DNA of 64,000 nt from Acanthochlamys bracteata (taxonomy: Eukaryota; Streptophyta; Magnoliopsida; Pandanales; Velloziaceae). Position 1 is the first letter of the stretch, and every line of letters begins with the position of its first letter. The position numbers and the translations under genes were made by a program. The notes beneath the pieces are model-generated. The model saw only the letters and a program-made list of their open reading frames with translations, had not been told where the DNA came from and ran no database searches. The DNA lies in the NCBI GenBank assembly GCA_019914995.1, contig CM034135.1:3102501-3166500 (forward strand), given 5' to 3'. Shown here piece after piece: positions 12,758 through 26,339 of this stretch.

Positions 12758-15357
12758 ATGGCGGCTCATGGCAGCAGCGGGCTGTGGGGAGTTAGAGGCT
12801 ACTTCAAATCTCTACTCAGCTTTTTCCCCGGGTTCCTCTTCGTCGTCGCCCTTACTCTGTCCATAAAAAGTATCACTAACACCGGCGATAACAATCCTAT
12901 CCCAAGAAGGCTAGACATTTTCCTCACGTTGAATAGCAACACTACTGCAACGTCGACGGGGTTAAATATAAAAAATAACGACTCTTCATCATCGACAATC
13001 GTGGAAGAGTTCCTGGAGTCTATCATGGTCTATAGCACGGTCGGTAGCGCCTCTACTGTACCTGCACCTGAAGAGAATGTTAGTGAGACAGAAACAGGTG
13101 ATGAAGAGTGTGACTTGTTCTCCGGCGAGTGGGTACACGATAACACGAGTGGGGCGATGTACTCGGGGCTCGGGTGCAAGTTCTTGCACGATGAGATCGC
13201 TTGTGACAAGTATGGAAGGAAAGACAGCAAGTATAAGAACTGGCGATGGCAGCCCCATCGGTGCGATCTTCCTAGGTACGTGCGTATGTATATACCATTA
13301 ACACTAATAAGCATGCACCTGCTGCATGCATACTGAGGAATTAATATGCTACAATGCGAACTAATCATATATACATTGACATGGTTTGTAACGTTTGTTA
13401 ATAACTTCAAGGAAATAATGGTATATCAAGAGTAGGGAGAGCCAAGAAAAGCTACAATCTTGCTAAAAGCCGCTCGTAAATGCTCAACCAACCATAGCTT
13501 GTGAAAAGTTTTCTTAATTAGAGATTAGTTGACCAAAAAGGCATGCGGTTAGTTTGCTCTTAATTTTTCACAAAAGTTGGGCAGGACTCGCTTCAATTCA
13601 CAGGAAAAACTCCATATTGGTTAGTTGCATGGCTAGCTATTCATGACCGATATATAAGAGTGCATGGTAGAATACCATTATGCAATTTTGTTTTAATTAA
13701 AATACTCAAAGTTTTTCTTATGGAGTTCACTGTATACATACATACCAAAAGTATTTGCTTTGTATAAAAAATTCTCTCGTATTTATTCAGTTCTAGAATG
13801 CAATTTACCGTTTGATGCAACAGGTTCAACGCGAAGAGATTGCTGGAGAGACTCAGAGGAAAAAGACTAGTTTACGTAGGGGATTCTCTGAACAGAAATC
13901 AATGGGTTTCAATGGTGTGCCTCGTGGAATCTGCAATACCTGAACATGCGAAATGGATCGACTACAATGGATCGCTTTGCTCTTTCAAGGCTATGGTATC
14001 CATACAGTAACTTCCTACATAAACACAATCAATTCTCAACCAAGAGATGCTAATTGATATCTATATTTTGTTGTAGAACTACAATGCATCAATCGATTTC
14101 TATTGGTCGCCGTTGCTTGTTGAATCGAACTGCGATGACCCGTACAATCACAGAACGTCGGAGAGAATGATGAGAAATGGAACGATAGAGAAGCACGCGA
14201 GAAACTGGGATCAAGCAGAGATAATTGTATTCAACTCCTATCTGTGGTGGAAGAAACCAAGGATGAAGATGGAAGTCCTGTGAGTACCAAATACTTCCGT
14301 GTTCCAATTCTACCTATGAAATTTTATAGAAATTTCAGCTTTGGCTTGTTAATGAAAACTTGGGAAGTTTCATTTGATTGGTTTTGGTTAATTTTGTGTC
14401 AAACAGGGCCGAATCCGCTCTGCTTGAGGACACGAACAAAACATACACTGAAGTTGAAATGATTCGCGGCTTCGAACTAGCACTGAACACATGGTCTAGC
14501 TGGCTAGAATCTCATGTCGACCCGAAAAAACAGCAAATTTTCTTCATGAGTTTATCTCCAACTCATGTTTGGTAAAGTTTTCGAACATATGATACATTAG
14601 ACCTTCACCTATCGATTTAAGTTTTTAGATGAGTACCATAATCTAAAATAAGAACATTTTCTTATCTCAAGCATAAGAATTCAACGATTGCAATAGCCAT
14701 GACAAGTATCGCATATCCTACATAAATAAGGAAATGCAAGCTTTGAAGCAAAGTTACTGATATCGTCAAGTTAGCAAGTTAATAAAACCCTTTCTGTTTG
14801 GTGCACCTATCAATCCATTTTGAGGATTGAATGGAGAATGAAAATGACTACCATCATACTCAAATAATTTACCATCAATACTGTTTTCTGTTTTGAATGA
14901 ACCATGATAAACCTTTTAGGATTGAAACGTGATCACAATTTTGTTGGTACATGCTTGGCTTCATACTGATAGATATTGCAATTTCCATGTTCTATCCTGC
15001 AGGGGTGAAGATTGGGGAATGGAAAGCGGCCAAAACTGTTACAATGAAACAGAACCAATAATGAAAGTTGGTTACTCAGGAAGAGGAACAGATCCGGCAA
15101 TGATGAAGATAGCAGCGAACAAAATTCAGGGATTGAATGACAGAGGCGTTGGCGTTCAATTTCTAAACATAACTCAGTTATCAGAGTACAGGAAAGACGG
15201 GCATCCTTCGATATACAGGAAGTTCTGGACCAATCTAACTGAAGACCAACTAGCTAATCCTAGTAGTTACTCTGATTGTACACACTGGTGCCTTCCTGGT
15301 GTCCCTGATGTGTGGAATCAGATCCTGTATGCCTACATTTTTGCGAGAAAGTTATGA
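12758..15357 (+). CDS. TBL: TBL protein (DUF231/PC-esterase), TBL33/34/35 type xylan O-acetyltransferase
   Basis: Five exons with matching phases: 12758-13275, 13824-13995, 14077-14279, 14407-14571 and 15003-15357, coding for 470 residues. It is a Golgi type II membrane protein: short N-tail, membrane segment at about 18-37, a low-complexity stem, then the PMR5N/TBL domain from [11 protein letters not shown] with [12 protein letters not shown], then the PC-esterase domain. The catalytic motifs are intact: GDSLNRNQ at about 192-199 (exon 2) and DCTHWCLPG at about 444-452 (exon 5). [19 protein letters not shown] is typical of the TBL34/35 side of the family, whose members add acetyl groups to xylosyl residues of xylan. 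The donor of exon 3 is CT|GTGAGT and the acceptor of exon 5 is TGCAG. It is a tandem relative of the gene at 17096, with the same intron positions. The substrate is inferred from the family. Confidence 0.93.
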
Positions 15358-17063
15358 GTGATTCATTTCCGTGAATCTAATTTTTTCTTTTCCCCCTCTC
15401 TTATCCGCCCTCACTAAAATGTGAATATGCAGCATACATATTAAACTCAAGTTTCCTATGTCTAAAAGGCGACAATTTTCCATAGTTCTCACAACTTGGC
15501 ATGACTTTGAAGCATTTACAGGCCTATTCAGGCATCAAGAAGGCAAACTAGGGCTTGTTTCTTCCCTAGCAAGGTCATTCAAGTTTGCAGTCGCCAACTA
15601 AAGTACCGTTCCTAGATATCTCAAAAGTAGCAAATTTGAAATCGAACATGATTAACACATATCACCAATTTTGATATATTTCGTTACTTTATGTGAAACA
15701 CATTTGATGTCCCTAGCGTATGCAATCTGCAAACCAAAATATTCATTCCCTATTCAATCTCTACATTAATGTTTTGAAAGTTTCAGATCTGCATAAAGAT
15801 CCCAATATCCCATATCAAGATAGCATTCGCGTGAAAAATCAAATATTTTGCAATACCCAATCATTTTTCCCAACTTGAGTCAACCTTCTAACAGTTCTAG
15901 AACATTTAAATAATCTAGAAAGAGATAGAGCAGATATAAACATTTAACAAATAAGCAGCAAGTCCGTTTGGCATTGTGTTTGAAAAAATTAATTTTTTAA
16001 TTTTTAATTTCATATTTTTTAATATATTTTTTATATTCATTTAAAAATTTTAAAAATATAAAAAAATTTACGTAATAAGATCTTTTTATTGTATATTTTA
16101 TTAATTTTTTGAAATTAAAAAAAATCATTTCTTAAAAAAAATAAAAATATATTTTATATTAAAAAAACTCTATTTTATAACGCCCTCGATCAATTGTTAG
16201 CTGCTGCTCTACATTGATAACTAATAACCAATCTCAAGTTTAAAGAAAAGAGAAAACAACGCAGAAGGCAAAACAATCTCAGAAATAATTATTATAAAGA
16301 TCAAAGATAATATATCAGTGCTTTTAGTTAATAAGCTACATCGAACTTGCTTCATGTGCAGACTAACTCAAATGACACAAGAGTAGTAGACATAAAATAA
16401 GCTTCCACCTTTCCCCTACTTTCCTGTCACACTTATTAGTCTTAGAGGACCGCTAAACTTAAACAATTATAAACAACAGGAAACATCTTAATTAGAGTTA
16501 CATATTCAGATTAAGAATCTAATAAATAGCAATATAGCCCACTTAATGAACTCATTAGTCATAATTTTCTATTACCGTCTTTGTTCCTTCAAGAACTTCA
16601 ACCGTGCCCTTAAGCTACAGAAACAAAGGTTATGTGGAGGATCAAGTATCAATATCAGATGGATGACAAATATATATTCATGGGCAGTTCTTTTTTCATG
16701 TTCAAGCGTTTCTTAGCTGTTCAAGTTAAAGAATAATCATATTGTACTTGAAAATTCATTATTCTCAAAAGAAAGGTCTTGGTGCACCAAAAGTATTGTG
16801 AAGATTCAACAACTCTTACCTAATATATGCTTTCAACACTATATTAAAATTCTACAGGAAGTTTTCCAAAAAGTGCCCCTTCATCCATTAGAACAGCTTC
16901 ACAACTTAATATTGTTGTGCTGTTCAATTTGACCTAATTCATCGTCAAATTCATAGCTCATGAAAAGAAGTTTTACACTCGTGACTCAGTTATGGTTTCC
17001 TTCTCTATGTTTGTAAAAGGATCACTCTATCTCCACCAACCACCGTTGAAGTGCAAAAAAAGT
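15358..17063. other. intergenic between the two intact TBL genes
   Basis: No gene seen. A block near 15962-16190, from gtttggcattg to ataacgccc, is AT-rich and may be an old non-autonomous element, but its ends do not form a clear inverted repeat. Confidence 0.45.
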
Positions 17064-17095
17064 AATGTTTTGTGTACCTGACCATCCACAAGGGA

Positions 17096-20000
17096 ATGAA
17101 TTCCCCAACAGCCAAGCGAATGCTTTCAAATAACTCCAATCACACCGATCATCTTGCATCAGCATCCCCCATGAGCACAAAAGAGAAGGCCAGCTCAAGA
17201 GAAGACCATGAACAGATGAAGACGCCAAAGAAGAACAATGTTGTGGTTCGGACATGGGGCCTCAGAAGATGGTTCAACTCCCTCTTACTGGTGTTCATGG
17301 CTCTGCTAATCCTATTAACTATCACTCTCACAGTAAACACTGGAAGCAAGCCTGCCGCAACAAAGGAACTCATTGACAGATCAGGTGAGACTTGCGACCT
17401 ATTCACTGGCCGATGGGTGTATGACAACAAGAGGTACCCCTTATACAAGGAAGGAGCATGCAGATTCATGTCAGACCAGTCAGCATGCGAGAAGTTCGGG
17501 AGGAAGGATTTGAGGTATCAGCAGTGGAGGTGGCAACCTCATGGCTGTAACCTTCCGAGGTTTGCTACAGACATCTTTCTATTTCATATAATTTGAACAT
17601 GTGAAATGACCTTTTGGTATTTCAGTCCAACTCAACAAGTTTTCCTTTCCATAACAAATTTGGTGGACGAATACTGAATGTCCTGGTTGCTTTCAGCCAA
17701 AATAACTAGAATGTCACTATACTAGCAATAGATGCCATGCACCCAATCATCAGGCTAACTCCCATTTCAGGGATTGGTTATGCTATAGAGGAGCATTCAT
17801 GTAAGTTTTGCACTAGTGTTGTGTCAATAAGGAACATAGGTTTTGGCAAAAGGAGATCACAAGCCATTGTTAGTATCACCTCCTAGTGATGTATTTGATC
17901 TTGACTTTCAAGTTACTTTTCTCATACTAATACACGGTGAGTAACGTCTGAGTAATTGTAAGCCACCAAACCACTATTATATCTTTCCAACAAGAGCTGC
18001 TAATGCAATATTTTTTCCATATAAGCTAGCAACTAGACTGACCAGTAAAGGGGCTGTACTTTCATGACAGGTTCAATGCCACAAAGCTTCTACTGAAGCT
18101 GAGAGGAAAAAGGTTGACCTTTGTGGGAGACTCTCTTAACAGGAACCAATGGATATCGATGGTATGCCTCCTAGACACCTCCACACCTACTGCCAAAAAG
18201 AACATGGAATTTAATGGCTCTCTCACATCCTTCAAAGTCGAGGTACTGCAAATCCTGACCATGCTACAACAACAGTTACAACTCTGTGTTCCAATCTTAG
18301 CAACAACTATAAACAAGTAGTTATTCCTATAATTAACACTAAAATGGTATGCAATTCATCTACATGAAGCCACTAAAAAATACTTTATCAGCTTTCATGT
18401 ATTGCTAAAAGTAAAAAATCTTCCAAATCTAACATAGCTTCTTGAAATCCAATATAATCTATCTGTATAGTAACAAGGAACAAATGTCCTTATACACCTC
18501 ACAAACTCCAGCATTTTGTGATTCATGCTAAAAGACCTCTTTCCCACATTTTTTTGACAAGAATGTCTTGCAGGATTATGATGCATCCATTGAATTCTAT
18601 TGGGCACCATTAATGGTGGAATCAAACTCAGATCATCCAGTACATCATCGAATAGCAGATAGAATTATCAGAGCTCAGGCAATTGCGAAACATGCAAGGC
18701 ACTGGACTAATGCTGATATACTTGTCTTCAATACATATCTATGGTGGAGAAGAGACACCATGAAGGTCTTGTAAGTACATCATTTGTAAGATATATCTGT
18801 CATAGTGCTGAAGAAAAAAGCAATTATTACAAATTCAGTCTTATTTCTTATTCCAGAAATGCAAAAATGAATAGGAAAAATGTTCTTAGATCCAAAAGAC
18901 TCAATTTGAGGAGATAGTTAGCTGCTTGGTTCACTTCTTTTATCATTTTTTTTCTTTTAACAAATTGCATCTAACAATCTGCATTTAATTACCTGATGGC
19001 TTGCATGGATTAGGTGGGGTTCTTTCGAGGACAAGGATGCAATCATCAAGGACATTCCAATAATGCGGAGCTATGAAATGGCTCTAAGGACATGGTCAGA
19101 CTGGCTTGAGTTTCACGTGGACCCTGTCAAGACCAAACTATTCTTTGTGAGCATGTCACCTACGCACTTTTGGTGAGTCCTTAAGTCCAAACTAATACCT
19201 TTAAGAGAGCAATCAGTCAAACAGAAACTTAGGATTATTTGTAGAACTATATGTCTACTAAAGAACGGTGTTTCTTGATGATTTGATGTCCAAAATCCAC
19301 ATGTCAGAAGATGGCAACCCTTATGTTATGTCCTCAATCAAAAGTTCGCATTAAGGATAAATATAACTTGTCGAGTGGAACATCAATAGGTCTTGCTGTA
19401 AGAACTTAAAGTATTCTCAAAACTTATGTCCGATAATCCAGTAAATTAAATACAGAAACAAAAAGGGATTCCATAGCATATAGCCAACATAAAAGCAACA
19501 GCCGAAACAACCAAAACTCCACCTCATTAAGTGGGATTCGCTCCATCACATACAGAGAAAAGACTTAATAATTAATTCATGAAGTCCTTAAAACTACAAT
19601 AAGAAAATCAATAGGTGACACTAACAGGCAGGCTCGAAAACCTACTTCAGAACAGCAGGCTTAAGCAGAAAATGTTATTGACTTTCTAAAACATGGCAAA
19701 TGAGGTCTTGCTTCTTATCTAGATTCCCATTGCACATCAGTTACCTAGAAAAGCTACACATCATACTGTCATATTTTCTACCAACCATATGTGCAATGCC
19801 CCATGCCATTTCCCTTTTCTGAGAAAACATACTTGTCGTGCTTAAGCTATGTATATCTTCTAACAGGGGTGATGAGTGGGGAATTGATGGTGAGCAGAAC
19901 TGCCATAATGAAACGATGCCAATTAGCAAAGAGGGGCATTGGGGTAGAGGGTCTGATATCAGGATGATGAATATAGTTCAGAAAGCAACTGAAGGACTGA

Positions 20001-20215
20001 GGGCCAGAGGCACGCGCGTTCTAATGCTTAATATAACTCAACTCTCAGAATACAGAAAAGATGCTCATCCATCAATTTACAGAAAGCAGTGGGAGCCTTT
20101 AACCAAGGAGCAAATTTCAAATCCAAGCAGCTATGCTGACTGTATACATTGGTGCCTTCCTGGCGTTCCTGATGTGTGGAATGAAATCCTCTATGCCTAC
20201 ATTCTTTCAAGATAA
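17096..20215 (+). CDS. TBL: TBL protein, TBL34/35-like xylan O-acetyltransferase
   Basis: Five exons with consistent phases: 17096-17559, 18071-18242, 18574-18770, 19014-19172 and 19867-20215, giving 446 residues. A cytosolic N-tail of about 58 residues precedes a membrane segment (about 61-80). The TBL domain starts at [20 protein letters not shown] and runs through [15 protein letters not shown] to [12 protein letters not shown]. The catalytic motifs are intact: GDSLNRNQ (about 174-181) and DCIHWCLPG (about 422-430). [22 protein letters not shown] closely resembles Arabidopsis TBL34 as I recall it. Such enzymes acetylate xylan in the Golgi lumen for secondary walls. The start is the first in-frame ATG; Met codons at 17120 and 17171 are alternatives. 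An ATG at 17064 in another frame opens a short upstream frame overlapping the start. Exon 2 has exactly the same length (172 nt) as in the neighbouring TBL gene. Confidence 0.93.
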
Positions 20216-20629
20216 CAGTGGTTCTTTCTATTCTTGACATTTGTTGGAAAGCTTTTCTAGAAATGGATTTTTTGAAATGTTGCATCAAATCATGTGTACA
20301 GCATAGATACAATCAAGTGTAAATTCCTTGTTAGTGATTCAGAGAGAATGTTACATAGATAACTCGGAAGAACTTAACATCTGAATGGAAGATATATTCT
20401 TTGAGATACATGTTCTTTTTCCTACTTCTTTAGGATACTCATTTAGTACAAAAGGTCCCTTTCTAGATCTCATAAGTCTTCCTCGCTTCCTCGAATAAGA
20501 ACAATTTTCTCCACATCATCAAGGAGAGACATGATTGTCGTTTGTCAGTATCTTATATACACTTTGACATCAAGCTCCTCAGTTTAAGGTTTTTGCAGTT
20601 TGTACTGGTTTAGACCTTGCCAACAATCT

Positions 20630-20805
20630 TTAGCTTTTCCCATGATGTCATTTTGCCAGAGAACTTATTTATTCTTGGCAACTTTAAATCAATAGATACC
20701 TCAACCTTAGCTTTTCCCATGAGTGTCATTTGTTGGCAGACAACTTATTCTATAGTTGACAATTTTGCACAAGTAAAGTTGAACCAATACACCTCAACCT
20801 TAACC
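20630..20805 (+). repeat. imperfect tandem duplication, unit about 80-90 bp
   Basis: Two copies each begin cttagcttttcccatga, continue through a tgtcattt..caga segment and an aacttatt core, and end near a cctcaac. Diverged by substitutions and small indels. No coding meaning seen. Confidence 0.65.
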
Positions 20806-21291
20806 AAAGCGTGAAAACAAAAAAACCATAAAACCTGACAGGGAAAACCATCATTTAAATAATATCAGAATTAGCTAACACATGAAGATATAATTCAAAC
20901 TTGAACATACACAGCTTACTGATGTTAAGCATGTCAGCTGATTGCAGTCATAAAAAAGGTTCCTTCTTCTCATACTTGGGAAACTATGTAATTCTGCATA
21001 TTTGATGACAGCTCCCTACAAAAGTTCATTGAATCCTGGAAAAAAAAAGAAAAAACTAAAGAACATTGACCATGATTCAAGATTGGTCTTATATAGGATA
21101 AGTGTATAAGCTCCTGGCTAAAGATTGTCAGGGCTGGGTAGTTTATAGGATGTCTAACAAAATGTTATAGTGTAAGCACGCACTTTCATGATAAGCATCA
21201 ACCTTGGTGGTCTGGTTTAGCTTATGTTTAAATAGTATCTCACTATCTATAGATGAGTATTCCAATAAACTTCAGGTAGCCATTACCAATG

Positions 21292-21347
21292 TTCAACTTT
21301 AGCTCTTAGTGTGCTTGGATTCAACTTTAGCTCTTAGTGTGCTTGGA
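21292..21347 (+). repeat. exact 28-bp tandem duplication
   Basis: Copies at 21292-21319 and 21320-21347 are identical, starting ttcaactttagctc and ending gtgcttgga. The perfect identity implies a recent slip or an end-joining duplication. Confidence 0.9.
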
Positions 21348-22340
21348 AATTTATCATAAGAACCATCCCAAACTTTCATATGAACCTTATGTTGATCGCC
21401 TTCTTTCCTGTCCTAACTTACTTAAATTTACAAGCACATATAAAATGGATATATGCAGTATCTTCCAAGTTATTGACTGCTTCAAATAAAAATAATAAAA
21501 ATATTGAATCATATGATAACACTTAGGACAAGTACACATACAAAGATTAATGTTGTGTGCAACAGCTTTTGGGAAAAATCAGTTCCTTATTAAATAGGAC
21601 AGCTCTTAGAATTATGTTTGAATATAGAGATCTCGTCTAAAGTCTAGCTGACAAAAATTTCACCATTGGTCAATTTACAGACTTAAAGGCTGGTACCAGA
21701 CGATAACTTTTAAGTGGTTATCTAAATTCTAAAGTTTCAGTCAGAAAAAAAGAAAGGCGAAAAAGAAGCAAATGATTACAGCATACCATATTATAAGATA
21801 AAAGCAAGTACAAAACTACGTCACATGTACCTGCAGGAGTTCGTGACATCCACTCATAGATGGTCTCGAATTTCATTGCCAATGATTTAAACAACCTGAT
21901 CACTGCAAAATTAGAAACTTCATGCCTTTTGGATCAATTCAATTGAAAAAAAGAAAAAACCCTTATGAGGACAGATGTCACAATCAAATTTTACTTAGAG
22001 AAACTAGCCCTAATGTCATGAAAATGGAGTTGGTTCATGAGAAAAAACTTATCAACTCATATACTGCATGCCTTTGAAAGAAGAAAACCAGAAGGAAATA
22101 AAGAAAAAAAAAAGGGAAACAAGATATTGGATATGCCTACAAGATAAACATGAATTAAGAACACAATTAATCAAGGTTCGGAAGAGACATGAAGTTTAGG
22201 AAGGCAACTAAAGAATGCCAATCAGGTTTAAGTATTTCCAACTGATGTGTTTGCCTTCTCCAATTTAAAAATATAAATCTGGAAATGGAACAGTTTAGAT
22301 GAATCGTGGATTTATGGAATTACTTGTCAAATAAGCTTAA

Positions 22341-22599
22341 GGGGTTGTTTGGGAGTGCGTATGAAATAGAGCTTTTCTGGAACAAGAGTAATTTTTGTTC
22401 TATTTCAAGAAACGAGCCCTACTTTTTTTACTTCAAAAAAATTAATAAAAATAAGCAATAATAAGATCTCACAACGTAGAAGTTTTTATACTTTCTAAAT
22501 TTTTAGATAAATTATGTAGAATGTTGTAGAAGATTTATTGGAAAATATGAATGAAATGAAATGAAACGAAATGGAGCGAACACTCCACCAAACAGCCCC
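22341..22599. mobile_element. Tourist-like (PIF/Harbinger) MITE
   Basis: A 259-bp block begins GGGGTTGTTTGG and ends CCAAACAGCCCC, imperfect terminal inverted repeats, with TAA directly repeated on both sides (22338-22340 and 22600-22602). The 3-bp TAA target duplication and small AT-rich non-coding interior fit PIF/Harbinger MITEs. Confidence 0.75.
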
Positions 22600-22619
22600 T
22601 AAGATGGCCAATATTTACC

Positions 22620-24973
22620 TCTGGCTCGAATTCAGGACTCCACTTGACATGCCAACGTCGATGTGTCATATTCTGTTAACATATTTACTGCAGTAGTGTG
22701 CAAAAATTTTAAATGTCTGACTGAAAAGTAAAGCATATTATTACAGAAAGTTTAGTTTGAAGAAGGTAATTTACCAATTTGCACCATTCAACTGTGGTGT
22801 ACGACCAAGAACCATTCCTTTTGCATCTACAGCATGTACTGTCTCCTCAATGATGGAAGAAATCTATAAGAAGATGGGTTATAGGAATCAATACTTTGTA
22901 GCAGTTAAACGCTGCAAAGAGAAATTAGTTTCAGTCAATAACTAGCTTTTAAGAGTATGGGAATGCATGACTGCCAAGGTTGATACTCTGCTGTACCTCT
23001 TGAATACAAGCGACTCCAGGTAGCCTCTTGTTGCTACTAAAGGAATTTGAGGATTATCACTAACTTCAGCTAGTCCCCCTCATCCAGTATAATACTTCTT
23101 TGTTCATTCCCTTTGAGCCATATGCAACCAGAAATAACAATATAAGGAGAGGATATGTTCAAAACAGCAACTCCAACGAGAGCTTATGGTTGACGATTGA
23201 GCAAGAGGTAACATGGTCAACATTTATGTAGGATTGCATGAACTATCCGTAAATCCGAATTACAATAAGAGCAAGGAAGCTCTAACAACACATCCACCCT
23301 CCTTGCAAGTTAGTTTTAAAATGTTAGTTTTATATTCTAACTGCCCAACATCAACAGAGCAACAACAACAATAGAGCAACAAAACTCAGATATAGTAGTA
23401 AGCTACTCATTCTAATGTTTGTTGTTGCATACATTCATTGCCTTACAAACCTTAAAAGCTACTAATCCATCCCACTGAATCTCTTGAAGAGTCAACTGAC
23501 TCAGTGTATCAATGAAATATCCAAAATTATCAAGTAAAGATCTAAAAAAAAAATTCTTGTTTCCATCTCAACCAAAAAGAGAAGAGAAATAAAAATTCTC
23601 TAGTCATATGAGTAGAAGTAGATATATTTAACACGTACCATGATGAGGAAGAAGTCTGCCATGACAGAAAACCCAATCTTTGACTTTAAGAACAACCCCG
23701 TGGCATGCCAATTCCAAGCCAAAGGGGCACTTGGCCTGAAAAGTGATGATCTAGAAATGAGAGCCCTTCTGCCTCTGTCCTAATTTATTGGAAAATCTGT
23801 CAGACTAATAGTTGAAACTTCCACAATTGAAAACGGAAGAACTTGAGAGAGTATTGAATATGACTTGATATTGAAAGATCCTGCATTGCTAGGCAATGGT
23901 CGTAGTCAAAACATACATGCCAAACTCTACCCGAAGCAAGATGTGGCTTATCAAATTCAAGCCTAGGTACAGTAATTGTTAGTTTGGCTCCTAGTGACAC
24001 AATGCAGGCTTTCACCAAACTCTGTGCAAGGGACAGTAAACACATTATCCGCAAATCTAATTTGTTTTGGTAAATACAATACTAAGCCCAGCTTTGTCCA
24101 ATCTGAATCCGTGGAAGTATTGAATAAGTTAAAGAACGGGGGAAAGGTCGGATGAAGAATACCTGCATCAAATTCCAACTGCTCCAATAACTATGAGACG
24201 TCCTACAATCTTCTTTCGCCCATCAGAAACACCTATCCATCCAATAAAGGCATCTTCACATACGCCACCACATTCACTTGAGTATTTTACAAAGTCCATA
24301 CACTCGTCAAATGCCCCTGGATCAATGTATCTGAAATCACCTTCTACATTGATGGTTTCATGATTATTGACCTAACCAAGACATGACATTTGATGTTAGA
24401 GCAACTCAGTACCCCATAGACATGCTGACATTCATTGATGCAAAAACTACATAATCTCAAAAGAATGAGTTGGCAACCATCCAGAGATCACATTTCCAAT
24501 TTAGACATGGCAGCATGCAAGAAACTTCTGTAGCTTCTAGGTGTATTTTCTGTGAGAATATCTATTTGCTTCAACCAATGTTGAGCTCAAGATTTCTAGT
24601 GGCAGTAGCTGTTCCTATTTCTGTGCCCTCTATTTATCACAAATTTAAGCATATTGATAACACTTGTTATGCTCGAACACACACCAAAACTTGCTCAAGA
24701 TTTGTTCATTGAATTTTTGAAGAGATAAGTGTTACGATGAAACTGGATACACCAGTCAACCAAAAATTACAGATAACATAAGTTTATTGTAAAAGTTCCA
24801 CTCACCAGTAACAATTCGACGACCGTGAGCGGAGACGAAAGTCGGCGGATCACTGCCGAGGGAGATCGACTTCAGGCTCGAATTCAAGCTCGATAACTCT
24901 TGAACTTTTCGAGGTTGAATGAAGACGAAGGCGAAGGCGAAACGGGTAAGGAGTTAAGGGAGAGAGACGCCAT
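22620..24973 (-). pseudogene. Shewanella-like Ser/Thr phosphatase (SLP1 type) pseudogene
   Basis: Scattered minus-strand exons match the plant chloroplast-type SLP1 calcineurin-like phosphatase in order. Exon 24806-24973 begins MASLSLNSLPVS, then needs a frameshift to reach DPPTFVSAHGRRIV. Exon 24163-24371 reads NNHETINVEGDFRYIDPGAF and, after a frameshift, YWSSWN. Exon 23639-23779 has DWVFCHGRLLPHH with a frame break before it. A piece near 22985-23050 reads VATRGYLESLVFKRYS. One near 22770-22880 has AKGMVLGRTPQLNG, where the metal-binding His of GHTPQ is Arg. One near 22625-22668 reads DVGMSSGVLNSS. The exon carrying the GDLHGD metal motif was not found. With several frameshifts, a lost ligand and missing exons it is dead. 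Functional relatives are phosphatases of plastids. Confidence 0.85.
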
Positions 24974-26339
24974 TGTCGTCGTTGTTGTTGTTTTCTTTGG
25001 AAACGAAGACCGAAAACCTGAAAGAAGTTTTAGAAGTTGTTGGAGGATATTTGTAAGTATTTTTGGAAAATGAGTTTTTTCAAAAAAAAGAAAATTGAAA
25101 ATTTTTTTAAATAAAATTTTTTAATTAATTAAATAATATTTTATAACATAGAAACTTTAATAGTTTTTAAAGTTTGAAAAAATTTATAAAAATAGAAATT
25201 TTACTAAAAATTATGAAATTAAAAGTTGGATGAGTAAAAAATGAAAAAGTATTCCAAATAATGTTGTTAGCGGCTAATAAAAGGCCTTGGTAGAGGGAAG
25301 CGGGAACATTGTTGGGCAATCGTTTGATATGGGCTACACTAATGCGTGTCTAATGGGCTTCAATGGCCCTTTATGAGCCTACCTAAAATTTGTAAACTAG
25401 AACACAACATTATAGGATTAAAAAAGTCAGAAAGATGATTTCGTGATCAACAAAACAAATTGAAACCACAACTTCAACAAAGACGTAAACTCACCAATGC
25501 TAATTAGAGATTGTTAATCGAGTATTTTTAACGATATTTGGATCTTCCTTAATTAATCAATGTAGACGGGGCATTGAAAGTTGTTTCAGAAATAATGTAC
25601 TTATCGTCAAATTCCCCCAATAATAATGAACAGCATTGGCTACATAGCTAGTAGCTAAAAAAATTGAAAGATAATGAAGCCTACCAATTCCCCAACATGG
25701 ACGATACCAGCAATTTTTAAGTAAATAAAAGAACACAATAAATTACTTTCAACTTATTTTTTATAAAAAATATAAAACTAAATTCAGTTTTATTTTTGAT
25801 AGCATAAACTCATTTCTGATAATTCACTTCTTAATCATCACAAATTTCCTTTCAAAATACTAATTTCAAGTAAATAATTCGCCCTAATAATTGGAGTTCC
25901 GATCACTCGTGAGTTGTAGGATAATTTCATACATAGTAGGCATTTATATTGAAGGTTTAGATCACTGTAATGAATTCGTTACGATAGTGAATCAAGACAG
26001 TATCGATAGTGATGTAAACGTTCCTGGCTTTCTGTGTTCTAAAATCTAAACTAAGTTGGCGAACTTCAATTTCTTTCACTGAACAAGCCAACTTCTTCAT
26101 CTTTTCAAATATTAATTATGATTTTTTTCAAATATTAATAAAAATTTGAAGCTACAAACACAAAGGCATATATATAAGATCTTTTACGGTAACTAATATT
26201 AAATTTATGGAACACTCAACATGGATCACGACATGTATAGTTTCAGAATTTGATTGCGTATATTATATATAACATAGACTGTAATTATATGCCTAGTATG
26301 TATATAAAGTCATTGGATTTGACACACTTGTTTTATTTA

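Larger units (their letters stand above)
20216..22619. other. intergenic with repeats
   Basis: No gene recognised. It holds two small duplications (20630-20805 and 21292-21347) and one MITE (22341-22599), each listed separately. Confidence 0.5.
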
